Origin: Lachnospiraceae bacterium
GTDB lineage: Bacteria > Bacillota > Clostridia > Lachnospirales > Lachnospiraceae
Assembly: GCA_029053015.1 (NCBI GenBank)
Contig: JAIDHX010000019.1
Coordinates: 1-64,000, forward strand
Direction: 5' to 3'
DNA length: 64,000 nucleotides
The translations under genes were made by a program, and so were the position numbers. Within the stretch, counting starts at the first letter, position 1; every line of letters starts with the position of its first letter. Below the pieces are notes generated by a model, which worked only from the letters and a program-made list of their open reading frames with translations, was not told the origin of the DNA and made no database searches. Positions 18,405 to 27,785 of the stretch are shown here, one piece after another.

Positions 18405-18433
18405 ACTATAGCACATTCCGTAATATGCTGCAA
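18405..18433 (-). promoter_or_regulatory. Promoter of the small toxin gene
   Basis: On the minus strand TTGCAG (18433-18428) and TATAGT (18410-18405) are spaced by 17 bases. The predicted start near 18398 falls exactly at the outer end of the inverted repeat. Confidence 0.7.
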
Positions 18434-18465
18434 TCTGATTTTGTGAATTCACAAAAAATACATCT

Positions 18466-19383
18466 TTACAAATCCATAAATCTTTCTTTCAGTCTCTCCA
18501 GTGTAATCACATAGGGATGGTTATACACATACCGCACATAATCCGCACTGTTCTGTTCGTGGATATGAATGGTGTGCCAGGTCAGAAACCAGCACCAGTC
18601 CACATGTTTCAGGGCAAGAAGCCCCGGCTCTGGAAGAGGTCCGTTTTCGTGATGGCAGATGGGCATTTGCTTGTCCGTCCTTTTTTCGATCCAGTGATAC
18701 AATTCTTCATGAATCCCTTCGGTATAGGCATCGCCGCCGATACAGTCCACATAGGCGTCCCCGGGATACCAGCCCTCGTGCATCTCGTGGGAATAACCCA
18801 GTACCCAGATTAAATGATTGAGCTTATGTAAATGGGTAAAACGTTCGTACATCAGCCGCCACAGCTTTTGAAACGCTTCTGCGCCGCCTTTTCCCCACCA
18901 GAACCATGCGCCGTCAAATTCGTGCAGCGGACGCCATAGAACGGGGATTTTTGCGTCGCGCAGAATGGCAAGCGCGCCGGCAGCGCGGTCCAGATTGTCC
19001 AAAAGTCCCTGATGAAGCGCTGTGCCCGGAGTGAGCAGTTCCGCCATATCTACGCTTTCCTGACTGGAAGGGTAACCGACGCCGAAAGGCGGGATGCCCC
19101 AATGCCAGCAAATAGACACAATGCCGCCTTTGTTATGCCAGTCTTGCGCGCGTTTGTTGACACCTTCAAAGTCATTTTCTATATAGTCAAGTCCTAAAAT
19201 GGCAGGAAGCTGTCCGCTGACTTCTTTAATATAAGAAAGTTCTCTGCCGTTTGTTTTGTCCCGCGGACATTCCTGCTGCCCGGAAAGGATTCCATTTCCT
19301 TTTAAAGAGCAGAGAAAGCGGTAGAGCTTTACGGCAGCCTCCTGTGCGTCCGGATTGGTGAGGGTATAGGTATCTGTTGTCAT
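18466..19383 (-). CDS. Cytosolic GH26 endo-mannanase-like hydrolase
   Basis: 305 residues. The start ATG (MTTDTYTLTN) has AAGGAG 7 bases upstream. GH26 beta-mannanase fold: CWHWGIPPFG, acid/base Glu155 in RPLHEFDGAWFWWG, then WYPGDAYVDCIGGDAY, nucleophile Glu246 in CHHENGP, and LTWHTIH near the end. There is neither a signal peptide nor a binding module, so it should cut imported mannooligosaccharides in the cytosol, or act exolytically. It is transcribed opposite to the rest of the locus and divergently from the secreted GH26, with which it shares a 450-base control region. Confidence 0.9.
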   Translation of the reverse strand: MTTDTYTLTNPDAQEAAVKLYRFLCSLKGNGILSGQQECPRDKTNGRELSYIKEVSGQLPAILGLDYIENDFEGVNKRAQDWHNKGGIVSICWHWGIPPFGVGYPSSQESVDMAELLTPGTALHQGLLDNLDRAAGALAILRDAKIPVLWRPLHEFDGAWFWWGKGGAEAFQKLWRLMYERFTHLHKLNHLIWVLGYSHEMHEGWYPGDAYVDCIGGDAYTEGIHEELYHWIEKRTDKQMPICHHENGPLPEPGLLALKHVDWCWFLTWHTIHIHEQNSADYVRYVYNHPYVITLERLKERFMDL

Positions 19384-19461
19384 AAGCAATCTCCTTGTAA
19401 AACTATAATAGAATAGAAATAATCGCAGGGAACCTGAATGCTTTGTTTCTATCATATCACA

Positions 19462-19515
19462 TTAGGTAATTAGAAGAAAGCTAAATTTAGCTAAAAAATA
19501 ACTTTGATTACCTAA
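19462..19515. promoter_or_regulatory. Nested inverted repeats in the divergent GH26 control region
   Basis: TTAGGTAAT (19462-19470) pairs with ATTACCTAA (19507-19515), and between them sits a perfect 14-bp palindrome AGCTAAATTTAGCT (19479-19492). Further right there are a near-palindrome around 19759-19778 (CGTAAAATAC/GTATTTACG) and TTTACGTAAA (19810-19819). The 19384-19850 stretch is otherwise very A-rich with no gene. The palindromes are likely regulator sites, but they do not have the CG centre usual for LacI proteins. Confidence 0.55.
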
Positions 19516-19691
19516 AAGTTAAGTAACCAAAGTAAAAAAGACAATAAAAAGTAAAAAAAACGGCAAAAAACCAAATCAAGGAAAAAAGTTTACCGATGCA
19601 AAAAGAACAAAAGAGCAGAATGATAGATATAAAAAACTGCACAAAAATGAAAAACCAATATTAGCGAAAACAACAAAATGCATAAAATAGG

Positions 19692-19720
19692 TTGCGATTT
19701 TTGGTGATATGTAGTAAAAT
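19692..19720 (+). promoter_or_regulatory. Candidate promoter of the main mannan operon
   Basis: TTGCGA (19692-19697) and TAAAAT (19715-19720), spacer 17, lie 131 bases before the secreted GH26. The long leader contains the GTAAA-type palindromes. Confidence 0.45.
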
Positions 19721-19850
19721 TATTGCATAAATTAAAAGAACTTAAAATTACTTAACGTAAAATACAGTATTTACGGCATAAAGTAAGGATAAATAGAGAA
19801 CCGTCATCTTTTACGTAAAGGGGATATATGACGTGAACAGGAGATTGAAT

Positions 19851-21371
19851 ATGAAGAGAGGCGGCAGGATTTTAAGTATCGGTCTGGCAGCGGCTATGGG
19901 AGCTGCTATGGCCGGTTGTTCTGCGGGCAAAGATACGGGGCAGCCGTCGGGTGCCGATTTTGTGCAGACGACAATTGGTATATATGAAGCAGAGGACGCT
20001 GTGTTTTCCGGCAATGTGCAGGCAGCCAATCCGGTCAAGGAGGGCTATTCCGGAACGGGCTACGTGGAAGGATTTCAGGCGGATGCCGATAGCTGTACTT
20101 TTACTGTAACGGTGCCGGAGGATGGTTTTTACGATTTGAATTTTGTGAGTGCCAGCAGCGGCGGGGAAAAGCACAATTATGTCAGCATTGATGGTTCTTC
20201 GGCAGGAACCGTGTATGTGGAGGAGAGCAGTTTTACGGACTCAGGACTGACACGGGTATATTTGGAAGCAGGAGAGCATGAGATCAGCCTGTCGAAGTAC
20301 TGGGGCTGGATTTATCTGGATTACTTAGAGGTACTTACCTCGGCGCCGATAGACGAGAGCATTTATGAGGTGACTGCAGGGCTTTGCAATCCCAATGCCT
20401 CCGACGAGACGAAAAGGCTTTACAGCTATTTGTGTGATATCTACGGTGAAAAGTTTTTGTCAGGGCAGTACTGTGATACCGGTCCGAACGGCAAGGAGTT
20501 TCAGGTAGTCAGAAGGGCGACCGGTAAGACGCCGGCGGTGATAGGCCTGGATTTTATCGAATACACGCCTTCCCGCGTGGAACATGGAAGCAGGGGTATA
20601 GCGACAGATATTGCCATCAATTTCTGGGAGAGCGGTGGTATCGTAACTTTCTGCTGGCACTGGAATGCACCTTCCAAATATCTGACGGGGCAGTGGTACA
20701 GCGGTTTTTATAATGATTACACGAACATTGATTTGGCAAAAATCATGAACGGTGAGGACGCGGAAGGTTATGATTTACTGATGGCAGATATAGACGCCAT
20801 CGCAGAGCAGCTTCTGATTTTGCAGGAAGCGAAGGTTCCGATACTGTGGAGGCCGCTGCATGAGGCAGGCGGCGGCTGGTTCTGGTGGGGAGCGAGCGGA
20901 CCGGAGGCATATAAGCAGCTTTACATATTGCTTTATGAGCGTCTTACCAATGAATATGGGCTTAACAATCTCATCTGGGTATGGAACGGACAGGATTCGG
21001 AATGGTATCCGGGAGATGAATATGTAGACATTATCGGAGAGGATGTTTACCCGGGAGAAAAAGTCTACACTTCACAGATTGATACGTACCTGAATGCGGC
21101 GATGAACTGCAGCACGGAGACCAAACTGGTCTATATGACGGAAAACGGCTGCATTTTCGACCCTGAACTTGCAAAGCGTGACGGAGCTATGTGGGGAATG
21201 TGGTGCACTTGGGGCGGTGAGTTTGTGGCCAAGGATGTTGCCGTGTTTACCCTGAGCGAGCAGTATACGGAAGAATACATGCTGATTAAGGCGTATGAGG
21301 ATGAAGACGTTATTACGCTGGAGGATTTACCGGACTTAAAGACATATGAAATCCGTAAGGATTTGAAGTAG
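19851..21371 (+). CDS. Surface lipoprotein endo-beta-1,4-mannanase, CBM35-GH26
   Basis: 506 residues, ATG 19851 with AGGAGA seven bases upstream; a GTG at 19833 is less likely. The lipobox AMAGC gives the lipidated Cys23. Residues about 43-165 form a CBM35-like sandwich (YEAEDAVFSGNVQ, GYSGTGYVEGF, YVSIDGSSAGTVY, GWIYLDYLEV). The GH26 barrel follows, with acid/base Glu338 in RPLHEAGGGWFWWG and nucleophile Glu431 in YMTENGCIF. It is predicted to cut mannan at the cell surface and deliver oligomers to the importer encoded just downstream. This is the first gene of a long same-strand run reaching 36 kb. Confidence 0.93.
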   Translation: MKRGGRILSIGLAAAMGAAMAGCSAGKDTGQPSGADFVQTTIGIYEAEDAVFSGNVQAANPVKEGYSGTGYVEGFQADADSCTFTVTVPEDGFYDLNFVSASSGGEKHNYVSIDGSSAGTVYVEESSFTDSGLTRVYLEAGEHEISLSKYWGWIYLDYLEVLTSAPIDESIYEVTAGLCNPNASDETKRLYSYLCDIYGEKFLSGQYCDTGPNGKEFQVVRRATGKTPAVIGLDFIEYTPSRVEHGSRGIATDIAINFWESGGIVTFCWHWNAPSKYLTGQWYSGFYNDYTNIDLAKIMNGEDAEGYDLLMADIDAIAEQLLILQEAKVPILWRPLHEAGGGWFWWGASGPEAYKQLYILLYERLTNEYGLNNLIWVWNGQDSEWYPGDEYVDIIGEDVYPGEKVYTSQIDTYLNAAMNCSTETKLVYMTENGCIFDPELAKRDGAMWGMWCTWGGEFVAKDVAVFTLSEQYTEEYMLIKAYEDEDVITLEDLPDLKTYEIRKDLK

Positions 21372-21408
21372 AAGTGGAATAAAAATAAACGAAGAAAGAG
21401 GTATGGGT

Positions 21409-24408
21409 ATGAAACCGAGAAAAACCGGCAAAAAAATCATGTCATTGGTGCTGACTGCTGCCATGATTCTGTCCCTGCTCCCGATGGTAGGAATGGAAAG
21501 CCATGCAAAGACAGACCTGCAGATGGATGACTTTGACGAGATTATCAGTACATACAATATCGACGACTCCATTCCTTCCTATAAGGATTATATGGAGCAG
21601 TATGGAAACGAGAACCGTCCTGACAGGACGATTGAGGTTCCGGCAGGCGGGTATGTGCGGTATGAGGAAAGCGACAAGGAGGCAGTTCCTTCCATATATA
21701 GTGATTTTGAAGGAATGGCAGGTGACAGTGTACTGACCGGCGAGGACTCTTTGATTGAGTTTGAGGTTGATGTGCCGGAAAGCGGTCTCTACAATCTTTC
21801 GGTTGTGTATTATCCTGTGGAGGGTAAAAACTCTGACATCGAAAGAAGTGTGTTTATAGATGGCGAGCTGCCTTTTGAGGAATTGTCACGTCTTACCTTC
21901 CCCAGAGTCTGGACCAATTATGTGGAGGATTCCTACATAAATGAAAACGGTGTCAGGATTATGAACTGGGAAAAGGATAATCAGGGCAACGACGTAAAAC
22001 CGAAAACTATGGAAATTCCGGAATGGCAGAGCAGATACCTCTATGACAGCAACGGTTATATCACAGAGCCGCTTGCTATTTATCTGGAGAAGGGTACACA
22101 TACCATTTCCCTGCTGTCCTTAAAGGAGCCGATGCTGATTAGCAAGCTGGTGCTCAATACGGAGGGTGCGATTGCTCCCTATGCAGAAGTGAAAGCGGCA
22201 TGGGATGCTGCGGGCGCTGCAAATACAACCGGTACGATTATTACGTTAGAGGGAGAGTTCGCGACCAAGACCTCTTCCCAGATGCTGTATCCCCAGCAGG
22301 ATCAGTCTTCTCCTTCAGTTTCTCCTTCCAGTGCCAAGGAACTGTTAAACAACTCTATCGGCGGCAATTCCTGGAGACTTGTGGGACAGTGGATTGAGTG
22401 GAGCTTTGAAGTGCATGAAGCGGGCTATTACAATATTGCCCTTTATGATAAGCAGAACTTTTCACGAGGCATCCATGTGTCAAGGCGTATTACCATAGAC
22501 GGAGTAGTGCCTTTTGAAGAGATGTCTGACTATGCGTTTTCTTACGGACAGAGCTGGCGTGAAGACGTGCTTAAGGATGAAGATGGAAATGCTTATATGT
22601 TCTATCTGGAAGCCGGAACGCACACACTTCGTATGGAAGCGGTGCTCGGTGAGTTTTCTGAAATTGTGGGTCTGGTAGAGGATTCCGTGCAGCAGCTCAA
22701 CAGCATCTACAGGCAGGTTATTAAAGTAACCGGTGTGAAGCCTGATACCTTCCGTGACTATCAGCTCGCAGCAGTTCTTCCGAATCTGCATGATGAGCTT
22801 GTGGAGGCAAGGGATACGCTGGATGAAGCGCTTGCGATGCTCGAGGCAGTGGCAGGCAAGAACACGGATAAAAAGACTGTGCTCCTTACCATGCGCGACC
22901 AGTTAAACGATTTGATTAAGGATGAAGAGTACTTTGTCCGTACCATCGGTTCTTATAAAATAAATGTCAGAGCGCTTGGTACATGGATTACACAGGTTAT
23001 CAGCCAGCCCCTGCAGGTGGACAGAATTTCTATCTATTCTCCCGGGGAGAAGATAAAATATGATAAGACCGGGTTCTTTTCGGGTGCGGGCTATGAAATC
23101 AAGAGATTATATTACTCTTTTGTAATAGACTACAACAATATCGGAAGTGTCAGCGACGGTAAGGACGGCGGAGAATCCATTACTCTGTGGATTGGCTCCG
23201 GACGTGATCAGGCGAACGTAATCAAGTCGATGATTGACGAGAGCTTTACCAGCCAGACAGGCATAGGCGTCAACGTACAGTTGGTAGATATGTCTACTTT
23301 GCTGAAGGCGACACTGGTTGGAGAGGGCCCCGACGTAGCGATTCAGGTGGCAAACACCAATGGTATTGCCGGAGCGGTTTTGAATACGGGCAATGACACA
23401 CCTGTCAATTATGGTATTCGAAATGCAGTGCTTGATTTGAACCAGTTCCCCGATCTGGACGAGGTGCTTGCAAGATTTCCGGAGGCAGCGACGCTGCAGT
23501 TTTCCTATGACGGTGCTGTATATGCACTGCCGGAGACGCTGACTTACCCCGTTATGTTCTACCGCAAGGATATTCTGGCGGAAATCGGGCTGGAAACTCC
23601 TGAGACATGGGATGACGTAAAAGTGGCGATGACCGTGCTTGCCAAGAACCAGATGGAGTTCGGCATGCTGCCGACGGAGCAGATATTTGCTTCCATATTG
23701 TATCAGAACGGCGGCGCGTACTATACAGATGACGCAAAGGCATCGGCGTTGGATTCTGACATTGCTGTCAGCGTCTTTAAAGATTTCTGTGAGTATTACA
23801 CAGATTACAAGCTGGATAAAGAAACCAGTGTGGAAGAGCGTTTCAGGACGGGTGAATGTCCGATTATCATAGCGGATTACACGACTTACAATAACTTTGC
23901 GGTATCCGCACCGGATATTGCAGGTCTGTGGAGCTTTACACAGATACCCGGAACTGTGCAGGCGGATGGCACAGTGGATCACTCCGTAGCAAGCACCGGT
24001 CTTGCCAGCATGATTATGGCGGATACGGATCATCCGGCTGCAAGCTGGGAGTTCATAAAGTGGTGGACCAGTGAGGAAACCCAGACACAGTACGGACGTG
24101 AGATGGAAGGTCTGATGGGTTCTGCAGCGAGAGTGCCGACGGCAAACTACAATGCATTCTTAAATATGCCCTGGCCGGTAGATGACTTTGAGGCGTTAAA
24201 AGAGTCCATGGAATGGGTGAAGGGAATTCCGCAGGTACCCGGCGGATACTACTCATGGCGTAACGTGTACAATGCGTTCTATACGGTGGTGACGGAGACC
24301 GATACGGCTCTGCCGCGAGAAGAACTGATGGATAAGGTAATTTATATTAATGCAGAAATAAAATACAAGCGTGAAGAGCTTGAATTGGATGTGGAACGCG
24401 GAAAGTAG
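21409..24408 (+). CDS. Oversized sugar-binding protein: two beta-sandwich modules fused to an ABC solute-binding domain
   Basis: 999 residues from ATG 21409 (AGAGG site; ATG 21403 is also in frame). After a signal peptide (SLVLTAAMILSLLPMVGMESHAKT) come two CBM6/35-like sandwich modules at about 60-250 and 275-430 (FEVDVPESGLYNLSVVYY and SFEVHEAGYYNIALY, each ending with YLEKGTHT/YLEAGTHT). A helical linker follows, and from about 585 there is a complete family-1 solute-binding domain (ITLWIGSGRDQANVIK, TWDDVKVAMTVLAKNQMEFG, AASWEFIKWWTSEETQ). Usual binding proteins have about 450 residues and a lipobox. This one has no N-terminal Cys, so it is either released or held by an uncleaved N-terminal helix. 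The two following permeases are its partners. Confidence 0.85.
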   Translation: MKPRKTGKKIMSLVLTAAMILSLLPMVGMESHAKTDLQMDDFDEIISTYNIDDSIPSYKDYMEQYGNENRPDRTIEVPAGGYVRYEESDKEAVPSIYSDFEGMAGDSVLTGEDSLIEFEVDVPESGLYNLSVVYYPVEGKNSDIERSVFIDGELPFEELSRLTFPRVWTNYVEDSYINENGVRIMNWEKDNQGNDVKPKTMEIPEWQSRYLYDSNGYITEPLAIYLEKGTHTISLLSLKEPMLISKLVLNTEGAIAPYAEVKAAWDAAGAANTTGTIITLEGEFATKTSSQMLYPQQDQSSPSVSPSSAKELLNNSIGGNSWRLVGQWIEWSFEVHEAGYYNIALYDKQNFSRGIHVSRRITIDGVVPFEEMSDYAFSYGQSWREDVLKDEDGNAYMFYLEAGTHTLRMEAVLGEFSEIVGLVEDSVQQLNSIYRQVIKVTGVKPDTFRDYQLAAVLPNLHDELVEARDTLDEALAMLEAVAGKNTDKKTVLLTMRDQLNDLIKDEEYFVRTIGSYKINVRALGTWITQVISQPLQVDRISIYSPGEKIKYDKTGFFSGAGYEIKRLYYSFVIDYNNIGSVSDGKDGGESITLWIGSGRDQANVIKSMIDESFTSQTGIGVNVQLVDMSTLLKATLVGEGPDVAIQVANTNGIAGAVLNTGNDTPVNYGIRNAVLDLNQFPDLDEVLARFPEAATLQFSYDGAVYALPETLTYPVMFYRKDILAEIGLETPETWDDVKVAMTVLAKNQMEFGMLPTEQIFASILYQNGGAYYTDDAKASALDSDIAVSVFKDFCEYYTDYKLDKETSVEERFRTGECPIIIADYTTYNNFAVSAPDIAGLWSFTQIPGTVQADGTVDHSVASTGLASMIMADTDHPAASWEFIKWWTSEETQTQYGREMEGLMGSAARVPTANYNAFLNMPWPVDDFEALKESMEWVKGIPQVPGGYYSWRNVYNAFYTVVTETDTALPREELMDKVIYINAEIKYKREELELDVERGK

Positions 24409-24420
24409 GAGGAGGAAAAG

Positions 24421-25380
24421 ATGGCTGGAAACGGAGAAATTTCCGAAGTAAAAGTATCACAGGAAGCGCTTGACATAGCTAAAAAGCAGGCGACCCTGGG
24501 ATACCGAATTAAGCGGAATAAAGCTTGTTACATGATGTTGGCGCCTTACTTTATATTGTTTTTCCTCTTTACGGTAATTCCGGTAATCCTGAGCGTGTGC
24601 TTCAGCTTTACTTACTATAATATGTTGGAAATGCCTGAATTTATAGGCTGGAAAAACTATATAAAGCTGTTTTTGGAAGATGATATTTTCATGAAGGCAT
24701 TAAAAAATACCATGATTCTGGCAGTAGTCACAGGACCGGTCAGTTATTTTCTGTGTCTGTTGTTCGCATGGATTATCAATGAGTTTAAGGGCTGGGTAAG
24801 AGCATTTTTAACTTTGATATTCTATGCGCCCAGTATCTGCGGTAACGCCTATGTGGTATGGACCCTGATTCTCTCGGGTGACCGCTATGGCTACTTAAAC
24901 GGTTTTTTGATGGACCTTGGTGTTCTGGATAACGCGATAGTGTGGATGAAGACGGAAAAATACGTGCTTCCGTTCCTGATAGTCGTACAGCTTTGGCTGA
25001 GTTTGGGAACCGGCTTCCTGTCCTTTATCGCAGGTCTGCAGACAGTAGACAAATCCCTGTACGAGGCGGCGGCGCTGGACGGCGTCAAGAACCGCTGGCA
25101 GGAACTCTGGTATGTAACGCTTCCTGCTATGAAGCCCCAGCTTATGTTTGGTGCGGTTATGCAGATTACACAGGCGTTTGCTATTGCGGACGTGTCCATA
25201 CAGCTTGCCGGCAACCCGTCAGTCAACTATTCCGGTGCGACAGTGGTTACCCACCTTTTGGACTACGGTACCGTCCGCTTTGAGATGGGATATGCTTCGG
25301 CAATCGCAACAGTATTGTTCCTGCTGATGGTGGGCAGCAACCTGTTAGTACAGAAACTGTTAAGGAGGGTAGGAGAATAA
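24421..25380 (+). CDS. Sugar ABC transporter permease, MalF/UgpA type
   Basis: 319 residues with six membrane helices (for example YFILFFLFTVIPVILSVCFSF). The EAA loop that contacts the ATPase reads YEAAALDGVKNRWQELWYVTLPAMKP. A cytosolic N-terminal extension of about 40 residues precedes the first helix. AGGAGG precedes the ATG. It is coupled to the next permease by a one-base stop/start overlap. No ATPase gene lies in the locus; importers of this class commonly share an MsmX-type ATPase. Confidence 0.92.
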   Translation: MAGNGEISEVKVSQEALDIAKKQATLGYRIKRNKACYMMLAPYFILFFLFTVIPVILSVCFSFTYYNMLEMPEFIGWKNYIKLFLEDDIFMKALKNTMILAVVTGPVSYFLCLLFAWIINEFKGWVRAFLTLIFYAPSICGNAYVVWTLILSGDRYGYLNGFLMDLGVLDNAIVWMKTEKYVLPFLIVVQLWLSLGTGFLSFIAGLQTVDKSLYEAAALDGVKNRWQELWYVTLPAMKPQLMFGAVMQITQAFAIADVSIQLAGNPSVNYSGATVVTHLLDYGTVRFEMGYASAIATVLFLLMVGSNLLVQKLLRRVGE

Positions 25381-26282
25381 TGAGCAGACAAAAAGATTAT
25401 TTGAAGCCCTACAAGAAACGCCGGTTTTTTAAACCGAGGGAGAAAAAACTGAACCGTTCCATGGCAGGAAATACCCTGTTGTTTGTCCTCATGGCAATCT
25501 GCGGTGTGGCGATGATAATGCCGCTTGTTATGGTTATCAACAACTGCTTGAAGCCTTTGGACGAATTATATCAGTTCCCGCCCAAGATTTTTGTAAGAAA
25601 CCCTACTTTGGAAAATTTCTCGGACTTGTTCACGATTATGAATGATTCCTGGGTACCTTTTTCCAGATACATATTAAATACCATTATCATTACCGGCGGC
25701 GGTATGGTGGGGCACGTTATCATCGCATCCCTTGCCGCATACCCGCTGGCAAAGCACAATTTCCCCGGAAAAGGGATTCTGTTCCAGATGGTAGTGCTCT
25801 CCATGATGTTCCACTGGACAGTTACGCAGACACCGCAGTACATGATGATTTCATGGCTGCATATCAATAACAGTTACTGGGCGTTAATCCTGCCCGCCTG
25901 CTCCTTTGGTATGGGTCTGTACCTGATGAAACAGTTTATGGAGCAGCTTCCTGATTCCCTGATGGAATCGGCGAGACTGGACGGCGCAAATGAATGGCAT
26001 ATTTTCTGGAAAATTGTAATGCCCAATGTAAAGCCCGCATGGCTGACGCTGGCTATCTTCCAGTTCCAGCAGATGTGGAGCAACACGGGAAGCACTTTCC
26101 TTCGCGACGAGGAATTAAAGCCCTTGCAGTATTCCCTGCAGCAGATTTCAGCAGGTGGTATGGCGAGAGCGGGCGCGGCGGCAGCGGTAACCTTTATTAT
26201 CGCGGCAGTGCCGATTACCTTCTTCCTCATCTGCCAGAGAAACATTTTGGAAACCATGACTTCATCCGGTATGAAAGATTAA
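25380..26282 (+). CDS. Sugar ABC transporter permease, MalG/UgpE type
   Basis: 300 residues, six membrane helices. The EAA-type loop is SLMESARLDGANEWHIFWKIVMPNVKP. It pairs with the preceding permease and the 999-residue binding protein to form an importer that probably takes up mannooligosaccharides or glucomannan oligosaccharides. The basic N-terminus (KPYKKRRFFKPREKK) is cytosolic. The ATG overlaps the previous stop codon. Confidence 0.92.
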   Translation: MSRQKDYLKPYKKRRFFKPREKKLNRSMAGNTLLFVLMAICGVAMIMPLVMVINNCLKPLDELYQFPPKIFVRNPTLENFSDLFTIMNDSWVPFSRYILNTIIITGGGMVGHVIIASLAAYPLAKHNFPGKGILFQMVVLSMMFHWTVTQTPQYMMISWLHINNSYWALILPACSFGMGLYLMKQFMEQLPDSLMESARLDGANEWHIFWKIVMPNVKPAWLTLAIFQFQQMWSNTGSTFLRDEELKPLQYSLQQISAGGMARAGAAAAVTFIIAAVPITFFLICQRNILETMTSSGMKD

Positions 26283-26297
26283 CAGGAGGGAACGGAG

Positions 26298-27785
26298 ATG
26301 AAAAGATTTGTAAGGCTACGAAAAATCATATCCCTCTGCCTTGCGGCGTTTGTGTTGGCGCTGGCGGCGGGAGAGAGCGCATACGCCTCCGAGCTTCCGT
26401 ATGACACCTACAATTATGACTATCGGGAGTATATCCACTTTACACCGGCGCCATATGTGCCTGCCGGAACCGTGAAGGGAACAGACCTGACATGGAACGG
26501 AGAACCGATTGGCAGATTTGTGACACCGCAGGATTTGTGTAAGGATGCAGATGGTTCCATCTATGTGGCGGATACAGGCAATAACCGTATCGTGGTGCTC
26601 AACCGCGATATGACAAAGGTGCTGAACGTCATTACAACCTTTGACAATAACGGTGTGGAAGATACCTTTAAACAGCCCTATGGTGTGGCTGTTTCCGAGA
26701 AGAACCTGATTTACGTAGCGGATTCACAGAACAACCGTGTCGTAGTGCTTGATCAGGACGGAAAGCTGGTTCAGATAGTGGCGAATCCGCAGTCAGAGAG
26801 TTTGGAAGATGGGTACGTATTTGTACCCCTCAAGGTAGTAGTGGATTATGCGGACAGAATTTATGTCATTGCACAGAACATGTTTGAAGGTATTATGGTA
26901 TTCGAGAGCAACGGAACCTTTTCCAGCTTCTTCGGTACCATTGAAGTAGAAATCAGTCTCTGGGAAAAGTTCTGGAAGAGACTGGCAAGTAAGGAAGAGC
27001 GTGCAAAACAGGTGCTCTTTATCCCGACAGAGTTTACCGGCATTGATATTGATCCGGATGGATTCGTATACGCCTCCAATATCGACCCCAAGGGCGTGCA
27101 GGGCGTGAGAAGACTGAATCCCCGAGGCGAGGACGTTATCAAGAAGGGTGAGAATAAAAACGTAGGCGGAGACCTTTGGATTCAAGGTACATCAGATTAT
27201 TCCGGACCATCCCAGTTTACGGATGTGGTTTACCGCGGCAACGGCATTTACTCCTGTCTGGACAGGAAGAGGGGACGTATTTTTACATATGACCATGAAG
27301 GAAATCTGCTCTATATTTTCGGCGGGTTGGGAACCCAGACAGGAACCTTCTCCATGCCGGTGGCAGTGGAGGATATCGGCGGCATGATCGTGGTGCTGGA
27401 TGCCACCAGAGGCGAAATCATCTGCTTTAGCGAAACCGAGTACGGAAGGCTGATTAACGAGGCGGTTTCTCTTCGCTATGACGGCGACGAGGCCGAGGCG
27501 GTTGCACTTTGGCAGAGGGTATTGGAGCTTGATGAAAACAATGAGCTTGCCAACACCGGTATTGGTAAGGCATACCTGACGGCAGGCGACTATGTACAGG
27601 CAATGAAATACTTAAAGCTCGGTATGAGCCGTGATCATTATTCCGTTGCTTACAGACGTTACCGCAATGCCATGCTGACAGCGAATGCAAGTTATTTCCT
27701 GACAGGTATTCTGGTCTTGATTGTGGTACTTACGGTGGTAAAGAAAATAAGAAAGAAAAAGAAAGGGGGATCCATAGATGCGTAA
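26298..27785 (+). CDS. Membrane-anchored NHL-repeat and TPR protein
   Basis: 495 residues. A signal peptide (to about 32) is followed by six or so NHL beta-propeller repeats at 65-375 (FVTPQDLCKDADGSIYVADTGNNRIVVLN, PYGVAVSEKNLIYVADSQNNRVVVLD). A short TPR-like segment at about 385-450 (AVALWQRVLELDENNELANTGIGKAYLTAGDY) leads to one membrane helix near the C-terminus (FLTGILVLIVVLTVV) with a basic cytosolic tail. The propeller faces outside and could bind glycan or a partner protein. The gene overlaps the next by 8 bases, so both products should be made in step. The cellular role is unknown. Confidence 0.85.
   Translation: MKRFVRLRKIISLCLAAFVLALAAGESAYASELPYDTYNYDYREYIHFTPAPYVPAGTVKGTDLTWNGEPIGRFVTPQDLCKDADGSIYVADTGNNRIVVLNRDMTKVLNVITTFDNNGVEDTFKQPYGVAVSEKNLIYVADSQNNRVVVLDQDGKLVQIVANPQSESLEDGYVFVPLKVVVDYADRIYVIAQNMFEGIMVFESNGTFSSFFGTIEVEISLWEKFWKRLASKEERAKQVLFIPTEFTGIDIDPDGFVYASNIDPKGVQGVRRLNPRGEDVIKKGENKNVGGDLWIQGTSDYSGPSQFTDVVYRGNGIYSCLDRKRGRIFTYDHEGNLLYIFGGLGTQTGTFSMPVAVEDIGGMIVVLDATRGEIICFSETEYGRLINEAVSLRYDGDEAEAVALWQRVLELDENNELANTGIGKAYLTAGDYVQAMKYLKLGMSRDHYSVAYRRYRNAMLTANASYFLTGILVLIVVLTVVKKIRKKKKGGSIDA

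Noticed and set aside
18088..18465. A riboswitch in the stretch after the surface esterase
   Set aside because: The hairpins there are explained by the antisense RNA terminator and toxin leader, and the downstream gene on the plus strand is 1.4 kb away.
23107..24033. A 308-codon minus-strand frame inside the binding-protein gene
   Set aside because: It lies fully under a well-supported solute-binding domain and shows no motif or ribosome site.
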